Made by a program: the position numbers and the translations under genes
Part shown: positions 24,758 to 30,691 of the stretch, piece after piece
Numbering within the stretch: the first letter of the stretch is position 1
Layout: the number at the start of each line of letters is the position of its first letter
The notes under the pieces: generated by a model
Database searches by the model: none
The model's input: the letters and a program-made list of their open reading frames with translations, nothing else
Told to the model about the DNA's origin: nothing
Virus record (IMG/VR): IMGVR_UViG_3300027906_001946
Coordinates: 1-44,582 of that record
Origin: a virus
Reading direction: 5' to 3' (one strand)
Length of the DNA stretch: 44,582 bases

Positions 24758-25251
24758 TAATATCTCAACTTAGAGTGTACAGCATCTTTGATTTGATTAT
24801 AGTCTGAAGTGTCTCCTCCGTCAACCTTGTCACCATGAAAAACTTCATCGAAACCTGATCTTTCAAGTATCTTATTCTTAATTTCTAACTGACGTTTCTC
24901 TCTTTGTATTCTGCGGAGAAATGCATAATGTATGATCTGAGTAAAGTAAGCAAAAGGATTTTTGGATTTCTCAGGATTAAAATTATGTATGTATTGAACG
25001 CAATTTTCGATTCCATCAGAGATCATGTCCTCCTTGAACATGTAGTTTACAAAGTTTGGCTTAAATGATAAATGATTTGCAATCTTTAAAAAACAATCAC
25101 CTATGTAACGAGGGATAACAGGTTTGGGTTTATCTTGCAATCTAGCAATTTCAATATCTTCTTGATATCTAATTAAAGCCGCAAGGAACTCTTTGTTGTT
25201 AACATAGTGCTCCGACCTTTTTCGTTTAGCCATAGGTCTAATTATTGCCAT
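24757..25251 (-). CDS. 55: Late-transcription sigma factor gp55
   Basis: 164 residues (T4 gp55 is 185). The region EHYVNNKEFLAALIRYQ near the N-terminus, KEDMISDGIENCVQYIHNF and KNPFAYFTQIIHYAFLRRI match T4 gp55 (VNNKEL, EMIADGIE...HNF, KNPHAY). gp55 replaces sigma70 on host RNA polymerase and recognises the late octamer TATAAATA, activated by the gp45 clamp. The ATG at 25251 is 26 bases from the -10 of its own promoter; a second ATG at 25233 is possible. Confidence 0.93.
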   Translation of the reverse strand: MAIIRPMAKRKRSEHYVNNKEFLAALIRYQEDIEIARLQDKPKPVIPRYIGDCFLKIANHLSFKPNFVNYMFKEDMISDGIENCVQYIHNFNPEKSKNPFAYFTQIIHYAFLRRIQREKRQLEIKNKILERSGFDEVFHGDKVDGGDTSDYNQIKDAVHSKLRY

Positions 25252-25276
25252 AAGTCATTATCACTATTATGTAGAT

Positions 25277-25305
25277 ATTATAACACTTCCACATACAGTT
25301 GACAA
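25277..25305 (-). promoter_or_regulatory. Sigma70-type promoter for gene 55
   Basis: The minus strand reads TTGTCA at 25300-25305 (5 of 6 to TTGACA), a 17-base spacer, and a perfect TATAAT at 25277-25282. It lies in the only sizeable gap here (25252-25354), directly upstream of gene 55, so the late sigma factor can be made by unmodified host polymerase. Confidence 0.78.
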
Positions 25306-25354
25306 GTTTTCATTTCACCATTAGAATAACTCTGTTAGGGTTGAAGAGAAAGAC

Positions 25355-25762
25355 TTAGCTACTTTCTTTTTTTGGACTAGATCTATATAATTTTTCTAAA
25401 ATATCTTTGGCATCATTAACAGATGAAATATAACCCATCTTTCTACTTAGTTTAGGTTGACCTCTTTTATCTCTTGCAGAATCTTGAACAAATTGTTGGA
25501 ACATATTAATCATATGAATATCTGATGATTCAGACATTGTAAGAACATTATCCATATTAATAATAAACATATCATCTTTAGTCGTCTTTAACCAAGGTTC
25601 TACTTTATATCCAACCATCTGACCTCTTTGCTTTATTTCAACTGTTGTTATGGGATGAGATATTACTAGCATCGTACGATCATCTTCTTCTGATGCTGCT
25701 ACCTTGGCAAAGATTTCTTCACCATTTTTAAATTTAATTGTTGCGTAAAAATCGTCTTCCAT
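25355..25762 (-). CDS. Sm-like (LSm-fold) protein of cyanophage type, copy 3
   Basis: 135 residues. KFKNGEEIFAKVAA, a TMLVISHPITTVEIK strand, VEPWLKTTKDD and NMDNVLTM line up with NGE-V, NPCVIKL, HPWMP and IDWVVTM of the copy at 6256-6615. The tail is longer and basic (DKRGQPKLSRKMG). It is placed between uvsW and gene 55, far from the other two copies. RNA binding is inferred from the fold only. Confidence 0.65.
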   Translation of the reverse strand: MEDDFYATIKFKNGEEIFAKVAASEEDDRTMLVISHPITTVEIKQRGQMVGYKVEPWLKTTKDDMFIINMDNVLTMSESSDIHMINMFQQFVQDSARDKRGQPKLSRKMGYISSVNDAKDILEKLYRSSPKKESS

Positions 25763-25764
25763 AA

Positions 25765-27240
25765 TTATTTTTTTAATTGAATTGTAATTATCTCATAATT
25801 AAAATTTTCTTCATTGTAGATTTTAATTCTTTCTATGAGATGGTTTAAGGTGTAGTTCTTTCTAGATTTTTGAGAACAATCGTCGGCAATATCGTATAGA
25901 ATGGCTTTAACCTTGTTTGATCCTTTTCTGAGAACTCGACCAATTGATTGGAGATTTCGAATCCTTGACTTCGAAGGAGAGGCGAATATAATATTATGGA
26001 GGTTCTTAATATTAATCCCTGTACTGAAAGTACCATAGGAAGCGACGATGATTGCATTTTTTTCCTGCTCCGTAATTTCCCGAACCAATTCTCTTTCTTC
26101 AGTATCTACTCCACCATGAATGAAGAAGACCTTTCTATCACCTCGCTTATTAGTATTTATTAAATCATATAGTATCGCACCGTGGGTTTCTACTCTACTA
26201 TACAATACAAGACTATTTCCATTTAAATCTAATGTCAAATTTGTTATAAACTTATTCCTTTGTTCATGTGTAATAAGATATTGTATTTCATCTTCATAAG
26301 TATCAAATTTTTGCGAAGGATGTTTTAATACTAAACATTGAATATCTAACTTTGATAGATGCCCTTGTCTCATCAATTCTTCAGTTTTAGTTACTTTATA
26401 TGCAGGGCCAAATAATCCTTCTAATACCCATTTATGAGTCTGTGTTCCATCTAAAGTTCCTGTAAATCCGTAACGATACTTAGCATGTTCTAACTTTGTC
26501 ATTATAGATACTAATGACTTACTCTTAAATAAGTGAGCCTCATCACCTATTACTACATCATAATCTGTAAAGAATGAACGATCTAGTTTATGAACAGATT
26601 GCCATGTGGTAATAGTAACAGGAAATTCATTTGTTTTTTCCTTGCCCGCATATATTCGGTGACAATATGAATCCGCATTCCAACCATAATCTTCAAAATC
26701 CTTATACATCTGTTCTACAAGGGATGTCGTTGGAACAACTAAGAGAATTTTTTGATGTTTATCAACGTAATATCTTACAAGAGCGTAAATCATCAAAGAT
26801 TTGCCTGAAGCAGTTGGTGATATTAACAGCTTTCTGTTATGTTTTAGAGCATCATATACTCCCTCTATTTGATACTTCCTTGGAGAATGAGAGCATATGG
26901 CACTCATATAATCCTTAACACCTTCATATGATATCCCATCATTAATTTCAAAGGGAGCACCATAGTAATCATTATCTACAAACTTATAAGTATAATCTCT
27001 TCTTTCACAAAACGAAACAATCTTATCTAATAACCCTATGTAAATTCTTTTTGTTCTTAAGTCAAATAAATGTATCTCCCCATTCCAGTTCCTCTTTCTA
27101 TACTGAGGCATAAACTTTGCTCCCTCCACCTGAAAGGTGAAGTGGTCACGTAGTTCATACTGAATATGAGGTTCTGCATTAATCTGCAAGAACACTTCAT
27201 TCATTTTACCTATAACAACATTAGCTGAAGTGTCAATCAC
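25765..27240 (-). CDS. uvsW: UvsW recombination DNA/RNA helicase
   Basis: 491 residues, near T4 UvsW (about 500). Superfamily 2 motifs: Walker A SPTASGKS (residues 141-148), DEAH near 233, and motif VI SIGRVLRKG near 445. UvsW unwinds branched DNA and R-loops, closing origin replication late in T4 infection. A late-type octamer CTAAATAC sits just upstream, consistent with late expression as in T4. Confidence 0.94.
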   Translation of the reverse strand: MIDTSANVVIGKMNEVFLQINAEPHIQYELRDHFTFQVEGAKFMPQYRKRNWNGEIHLFDLRTKRIYIGLLDKIVSFCERRDYTYKFVDNDYYGAPFEINDGISYEGVKDYMSAICSHSPRKYQIEGVYDALKHNRKLLISPTASGKSLMIYALVRYYVDKHQKILLVVPTTSLVEQMYKDFEDYGWNADSYCHRIYAGKEKTNEFPVTITTWQSVHKLDRSFFTDYDVVIGDEAHLFKSKSLVSIMTKLEHAKYRYGFTGTLDGTQTHKWVLEGLFGPAYKVTKTEELMRQGHLSKLDIQCLVLKHPSQKFDTYEDEIQYLITHEQRNKFITNLTLDLNGNSLVLYSRVETHGAILYDLINTNKRGDRKVFFIHGGVDTEERELVREITEQEKNAIIVASYGTFSTGINIKNLHNIIFASPSKSRIRNLQSIGRVLRKGSNKVKAILYDIADDCSQKSRKNYTLNHLIERIKIYNEENFNYEIITIQLKK

Positions 27241-27260
27241 ATAAGCCCATAAATCTATAG

Positions 27261-27268
27261 GTATTTAG
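27261..27268 (-). promoter_or_regulatory. Late-promoter-like octamer before uvsW
   Basis: Minus strand CTAAATAC, 21 bases before the uvsW ATG and directly after the uvsY stop. It resembles the gp55 octamer TATAAATA. Confidence 0.45.
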
Positions 27269-27706
27269 TTACCCTAATCCAGACTGGAATCTCATAAACT
27301 CAATTGCATTTTTTATTTGAAATGTTCTATTCTGAACTACCTTTAATATACTTTCGATGTATGTAAGCATAGTATCGTAGTATTCTATCTTAAGAGATGA
27401 GTTTGCAAGTTTCTCATCCGCATCGAGATACTTTTGCATTGTATCTTTATCTCTTATTTTCTTTGGGAATGGATTCTCTATATAAACATCTGGATCTGAC
27501 TTTCCACTAAAATACTCATACCGTTCATGACGGATGTTCTTTCTTTGTTGTTCTGCTTTCTTTCTTAATAGAAAGATAGTATTATATAATTCAAAGTATT
27601 TTGCATGAAGAGAAGGGATATTCAATGATTCTTCGTGTAGATTATCTCGATCTATCTTTGCATCTTTTTCCCACATCTCTTGAATTGCTTCAAGGTTTAC
27701 ACTCAT
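27269..27706 (-). CDS. uvsY: UvsY recombination mediator
   Basis: 145 residues (T4 UvsY 137). The layout follows T4: an N-terminal LEAIQEMWEKDAKID segment, the basic helix (EQQRKNIRHERYEYFSGKSD) containing the YYSG-like YFSG turn, and a C-terminal helix ending NAIEFMRFQSG. UvsY loads UvsX on gp32-coated single-stranded DNA. It overlaps the tail-tube-like gene by 4 bases and precedes uvsW, as in T4-like phages. Confidence 0.88.
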   Translation of the reverse strand: MSVNLEAIQEMWEKDAKIDRDNLHEESLNIPSLHAKYFELYNTIFLLRKKAEQQRKNIRHERYEYFSGKSDPDVYIENPFPKKIRDKDTMQKYLDADEKLANSSLKIEYYDTMLTYIESILKVVQNRTFQIKNAIEFMRFQSGLG

Positions 27707-28263
27707 AAAGGATTGTTCTGAACGTCAGTTATATTGTACATAGTATACTTGAAAGATACGTCTGCTGTAAAGTATTCTATATCTGTATCTGTAGCATCGA
27801 ATGTCATAGTTGTCAATGAATATGGCCATAATTCACTGAATTTAACATTAAACTTTGCAACCATATTACTACTTAATATTTGCAAGGTTCCATCAGAATA
27901 TATTTGGTCTCCAGTATTCTTAAATGTTTTTGGTAAAGAAGCAGTACCAGATTTTTCAAATTTATCAAATTGTTCTGTGCTTTCTGGAAATCCTAATCCT
28001 CTTATCCAGTTTTGAATTTCCATATAATTGGTGAGATCTTCATCTACCAAAAATCTTAAATTCAAATCACCAAATTCAACTTTATCTCCAGGTGTTGGAA
28101 TATCTCTTAAGTAGTTTGGTTGTTCAACAATACCAAGACTTAGATCAGGAACATTTGCCTGATTACAAAAATATGCAACACCAGGTGATCTTTGCAGATT
28201 AAATTTAAAACCTACAGGTGCTAAAAAATTCCTATTCTCTATTTGTGACTTTCTCGTTGCCAT
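27703..28263 (-). CDS. Tail-tube-fold structural protein (gp19/gp54-like)
   Basis: 186 residues. It begins MATRKSQIENRNFLAPVGF, then FNLQRSPGVAYFC, a VEFGDLNLRFLVDEDLTNY segment followed by a WIRG helix, and a C-terminal TDIEYFTADVSFKYTMYNI strand pair. This is the pattern of T4 tail-tube-family proteins, which polymerise into the inner tube or start it on the baseplate. True gp19 is at 36591-37181, so this copy is more likely a tube initiator or baseplate component. That placement is inference. Confidence 0.55.
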   Translation of the reverse strand: MATRKSQIENRNFLAPVGFKFNLQRSPGVAYFCNQANVPDLSLGIVEQPNYLRDIPTPGDKVEFGDLNLRFLVDEDLTNYMEIQNWIRGLGFPESTEQFDKFEKSGTASLPKTFKNTGDQIYSDGTLQILSSNMVAKFNVKFSELWPYSLTTMTFDATDTDIEYFTADVSFKYTMYNITDVQNNPL

Positions 28264-28412
28264 TATTCTTCTCTAGTCATTTGTTCTTCGAGTTTTGCTT
28301 TAGCAGCTTTAATTCCCGCAAGTCTAATCTCTAATGTATCTTCCCAACGAGAATACATTTTAAATTGCCACTCACGGTATTCTTTAATAGTCTTTCGGGC
28401 TTTACACAGCAT
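28263..28412 (-). CDS. 49-residue basic helical protein
   Basis: ATG at 28412, stop TAA at 28263-28265 sharing bases with the next ATG (TAATG). The product begins MLCKARKTIKEYREWQFKMY and is one long charged helix. An AAGGAG lies about 17 bases upstream of the ATG and a late-like octamer further up. Function not recognised. Confidence 0.6.
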   Translation of the reverse strand: MLCKARKTIKEYREWQFKMYSRWEDTLEIRLAGIKAAKAKLEEQMTREE

Positions 28413-28434
28413 GATAGTAAAACGCAGGTCTCCT

Positions 28435-29568
28435 TTATGTATTTAGTTTCGTTGTCATCCCTTCATCCCATACTTTGAAATAGTATGGTGGCCATTGACC
28501 ATAGAACTTATCTTGTGTTCCACCACCATATTTTGTTGTAGGAATACAATCTGATATACTACTATATCCTAAAAACTTATCAAAGGTTGGATCATCAAAA
28601 TGAAATGTATTTGCATAATCCCAGAAAGGTGTATCATATTTTGATCCAAACTGATAATGCCATAGAACAAAGTTTTTAAGTTCATTTATATATTTTTTAA
28701 TATCTTGTGCAACATACTCTGCAGTGCATTTTTCTTGCAAATAATAATCAAAGACTCCTCTAGCCATTTCAAGATATGCTTGAGTGGAAGATGATTCTAA
28801 TGGTTCTAGAAAAAATAATCTATTCCCATTCTTAAAAATTCTTCCATCTACAATTGGTTCTTTTGCTACATAATTTTTATATTCAATATGATTTGTCACT
28901 TCAACATTAAACATTTCTAAGAAATTATATTCTGCTACTTCCTTTTGTGTTATCTCTGAGTTATAACAATATCCAACTGAATATTGATGTGATGGTGATT
29001 TCTTATGTGTTGGTATAACAAATGTCCATCCATCAGGAGTTGCAACATGTCTACTCCAAGGATTCTTTGCAGTGTTCCATTTTGGTTTTCCTAGAATACA
29101 TGCATTAGTTGGATTTTTTAATTCTTCGTATTCTAAAAAATCTTTTGGTTTACCTCTACAATCAAATACAAAATCAGAATCTACATCTTCAGGATCTACC
29201 TCACCTTCTGTCACTTTAAAATGACCAGATTGTAAAATACTTTTTTGCATTTCCCAAGGGCAGTAATGCATTGCCATACTATCTGAAGGGAAAGGTGCAA
29301 ATACTTTCTTATTAACTTTACCCCAACCCTCATATAATATACCACTTTTCATTGTGGCATTTATATTGTTATTATACCAATTAAATCCAGTAGTAGCCCA
29401 CAATAAACCAGGTGGTTCTAATACTGTTGCTTGACCTACTTTTTCAGGTGGTATTTCTGGGTTATATATTAACTCTACTTCTGAATTAGTTTGTTTACCT
29501 TTCCATGCACAATATAACGCAGTAAAACATCCTGCATTACCACCACCAACTACTGTTATCTTTGGCAT
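28435..29568 (-). CDS. Tryptophan-halogenase-like flavoprotein
   Basis: 377 residues, clearly shorter than bacterial tryptophan halogenases (about 510-540). The FAD fingerprint GGGNAG is at residues 8-13, and VGQATV near 44-49 parallels VGEATIP. K74 in ATMKSGILYEGW aligns with the catalytic lysine of PrnA-type halogenases. The WxWxIP motif appears as GWTFVIP (180-186), with Phe for the second Trp. The ESSS..YLEMARG segment is like the FAD-proximal helix. It may chlorinate or brominate an indole or a protein Trp; a non-halogenating flavin enzyme is the alternative. No tryptophan-binding pocket can be judged. An extended -10 promoter and structured leader precede it. Confidence 0.8.
   Translation of the reverse strand: MPKITVVGGGNAGCFTALYCAWKGKQTNSEVELIYNPEIPPEKVGQATVLEPPGLLWATTGFNWYNNNINATMKSGILYEGWGKVNKKVFAPFPSDSMAMHYCPWEMQKSILQSGHFKVTEGEVDPEDVDSDFVFDCRGKPKDFLEYEELKNPTNACILGKPKWNTAKNPWSRHVATPDGWTFVIPTHKKSPSHQYSVGYCYNSEITQKEVAEYNFLEMFNVEVTNHIEYKNYVAKEPIVDGRIFKNGNRLFFLEPLESSSTQAYLEMARGVFDYYLQEKCTAEYVAQDIKKYINELKNFVLWHYQFGSKYDTPFWDYANTFHFDDPTFDKFLGYSSISDCIPTTKYGGGTQDKFYGQWPPYYFKVWDEGMTTKLNT
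28439..28446 (-). promoter_or_regulatory. Late-promoter-like octamer before the tail-tube-like/uvsY unit
   Basis: Minus strand CTAAATAC overlapping the last codons of the halogenase-like gene, 27 bases before the 49-residue gene; AAGGAG follows. Confidence 0.45.
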
Positions 29569-29662
29569 AAAAAATGATATAAAGATGGTGATTTCCTATC
29601 GCCTCCAAGTCTGAAACCACCAAAGGGACTTGCAGCAGTCAAAGGTAGCGATGCCTTGTGAC
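29569..29662 (-). other. Possible structured 5' leader of the halogenase-like gene
   Basis: About 95 bases of non-coding transcript are predicted between the -10 promoter and the ATG at 29568. Two mutually exclusive pairings can be drawn. In one, GCGAT at 29598-29602 pairs with ATCGC at 29648-29652, enclosing a CAAGTC/GACTTG stem (29606-29611 with 29627-29632). In the other, local hairpins form at 29587-29603 and 29627-29640. No known RNA family was recognised; this rests on hand-drawn pairing alone. Confidence 0.35.
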
Positions 29663-29668
29663 TTGTAT

Positions 29669-29677
29669 ATTATAGCA
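29669..29677 (-). promoter_or_regulatory. Extended -10 promoter for the halogenase-like gene
   Basis: Minus strand reads TGCTATAAT: consensus -10 with TGn extension, about 100 bases before the ATG at 29568. No good -35 is seen. It follows the tRNA gene by 44 bases. Confidence 0.5.
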
Positions 29678-29720
29678 TACTATTCATAATTTGCCATCAT
29701 TTATAAATATTATTTTAAAA

Positions 29721-29805
29721 CTGTGAGGGTAAGAGTCGAACTTACAAGTCCCGCCAGAGACACTAGTTAAACAGACTAGAGCGTTTACCGTTTCGCCACC
29801 TCACA
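29721..29805 (-). tRNA. tRNA with GUU (Asn) anticodon and a long variable arm
   Basis: 85 bases fold as a complete cloverleaf. The acceptor is TGTGAGG / CCTCACA (7 bp). The D stem is GCG/CGC with loop AAACGGTAAA. The anticodon stem is CTAGT/ACTAG with loop CTGTTTA, anticodon GTT. The variable arm is 17 bases with a 5-bp stem (GTCTC/GGGAC, one G-T). The T stem is GTAAG/CTTAC with loop TTCGACT. The discriminator is G and no CCA is encoded. GUU reads Asn codons, yet tRNA-Asn normally has a short variable loop and A37; here position 37 is T and the arm and D-loop resemble tRNA-Leu/Ser. It lies 9 bases after the synthetase-like gene. Charging identity is unknown. Confidence 0.88.
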
Positions 29806-29810
29806 ATGGA

Positions 29811-29827
29811 AGCCCTATGAAAGGGCT
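29811..29827 (-). other. Hairpin between the synthetase-like gene and the tRNA
   Basis: A 6-bp inverted repeat AGCCCT/AGGGCT with a 5-base loop spans the synthetase-like stop codon, 5 bases before the tRNA 5' end. It may mark a processing site on a joint mRNA-tRNA transcript. Confidence 0.4.
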
Positions 29828-30606
29828 GACATGAGACGTTGCATCCCGATTCCTCCACCACTTCTAGGGAAGAAGTCGAACTCTAAGAACTCTTCAAGTT
29901 CTTTCTCGACTCTTTCCTTACCAAATAATTTGTAGAGTAGTTCAGCATATTGCCCATCAGAAATAGTATGGAATGTTTCACGCATCTGTTCCTTATCGGT
30001 GCTGCGTTCCGCACTACCTATGGTTTCCATACCACCTAAGATAACATCAATCTTTTTACTGGTGTCATCTTCATTCCTTGCCATGTTCCAGAAAGGAGAA
30101 GTGAACTCAGGGAAATCAGTAATCATACCAGAACCAATTGCTCTCTCATGAACATGATCCAGTTCATCTGCTCTGAATTCCTTATTCCACTCACCATAAG
30201 TTTTAATGGTAAGATCAGGTAATCCAAGATGTTTGCATAATTCAATCTCCATTTGTTTAAGTTCTTCTACACCTCCCTTCATCTCAAATTCAAACATTGG
30301 GAAGATGGTTTCATGTCTCCCTTCTACAGGGTTTGGTTCTGCCCTATATGAAGTTGAGACACAAAAAAATCCTTCTACGGAAGGATTGGAAAGGAGTTCA
30401 TATTCTAACCACATCTGACCTGTCTGTGGTAAAGGCCATACTTGACCATTATAATTGTATGTTGCTACTGTCTCAGGATCTTCACAAGCAGCAAGTATAC
30501 TTAAACGATTTTGAGTATGAACCTCAAGAAAATTTTTAGACAAAAAAAATGACCTCAATAGGTCAACGGTCTCACTATATTTTTTAGGGTCAATCAGTGC
30601 AGTCAT
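29815..30606 (-). CDS. Class II aminoacyl-tRNA synthetase catalytic-core protein (AsxRS/LysRS-like)
   Basis: 263 residues from the ATG at 30606; an open frame further upstream belongs to antisense-like reading of gene 23 and its terminator. Motif 1-like FFLSKNFLEVHTQ is at 20-32, LPQTGQMWLEYELL at 59-72, motif 2 YRAE (87-90) with the downstream GRHE loop and FEFE (105-108), and motif 3 GGGIGMQR (250-257). TIGSAER at 195-201 resembles the EI.G..R segment of AsnRS/AspRS. The usual N-terminal OB-fold anticodon-binding domain is absent, so the protein is a core only, like archaeal-type AsnA or synthetase paralogues. It may charge the adjacent tRNA or make asparagine. Late-type promoter upstream; no Shine-Dalgarno is visible. 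Confidence 0.82.
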   Translation of the reverse strand: MTALIDPKKYSETVDLLRSFFLSKNFLEVHTQNRLSILAACEDPETVATYNYNGQVWPLPQTGQMWLEYELLSNPSVEGFFCVSTSYRAEPNPVEGRHETIFPMFEFEMKGGVEELKQMEIELCKHLGLPDLTIKTYGEWNKEFRADELDHVHERAIGSGMITDFPEFTSPFWNMARNEDDTSKKIDVILGGMETIGSAERSTDKEQMRETFHTISDGQYAELLYKLFGKERVEKELEEFLEFDFFPRSGGGIGMQRLMSALS

Positions 30607-30628
30607 TTTATTTATTGACAAAACTATA

Positions 30629-30636
30629 TTATTTAG
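30629..30636 (-). promoter_or_regulatory. Late-promoter-like octamer before the synthetase/tRNA unit
   Basis: Minus strand CTAAATAA, 22 bases before the ATG at 30606 and directly after the T-run of the gene 23 terminator. The placement fits a separate late transcription unit. Confidence 0.5.
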
Positions 30637-30639
30637 CAT

Positions 30640-30666
30640 AAAAAAAAGGCACCCGTAGGTGCCTTT
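30640..30666 (-). terminator. Terminator after gene 23
   Basis: Stem of 9 bp (AAAGGCACC / GGTGCCTTT) with a TACG loop, closed by C-G (a UNCG-type stable tetraloop), followed on the minus strand by a run of T. It lies 25 bases beyond the gene 23 stop. Confidence 0.88.
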
Positions 30667-30691
30667 GTGATTGAAAGAAGATATTGACTTC

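Noticed and set aside
27734-28015. Plus-strand open frames of 60-110 codons, such as here, at 14754-15092, 26631-26918 and 36850-37149
   Set aside because: All lie antisense to recognisable minus-strand genes, have no ribosome-binding site in context and encode no motif.
29698-29709. TATAAATA-like octamers between tRNA and halogenase leader
   Set aside because: The exact match is on the plus strand; the minus-strand version is weak and the region is merely AT-rich.
29569-29720. A second tRNA in the gap before the halogenase-like gene
   Set aside because: No T-loop (GTTCRANNC-like) or acceptor stem could be found; only hairpins of other types.
29721-29805. Reading the tRNA anticodon as UAA or UUA
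   Set aside because: Shifting the anticodon loop destroys the perfect 5-bp stem CTAGT/ACTAG; GUU is the only reading with U33 in place.
30615-30640. Plus-strand TTGACA at 30615 as a promoter
   Set aside because: The would-be -10 is poor and it would read into the antisense of gene 23 with no gene.
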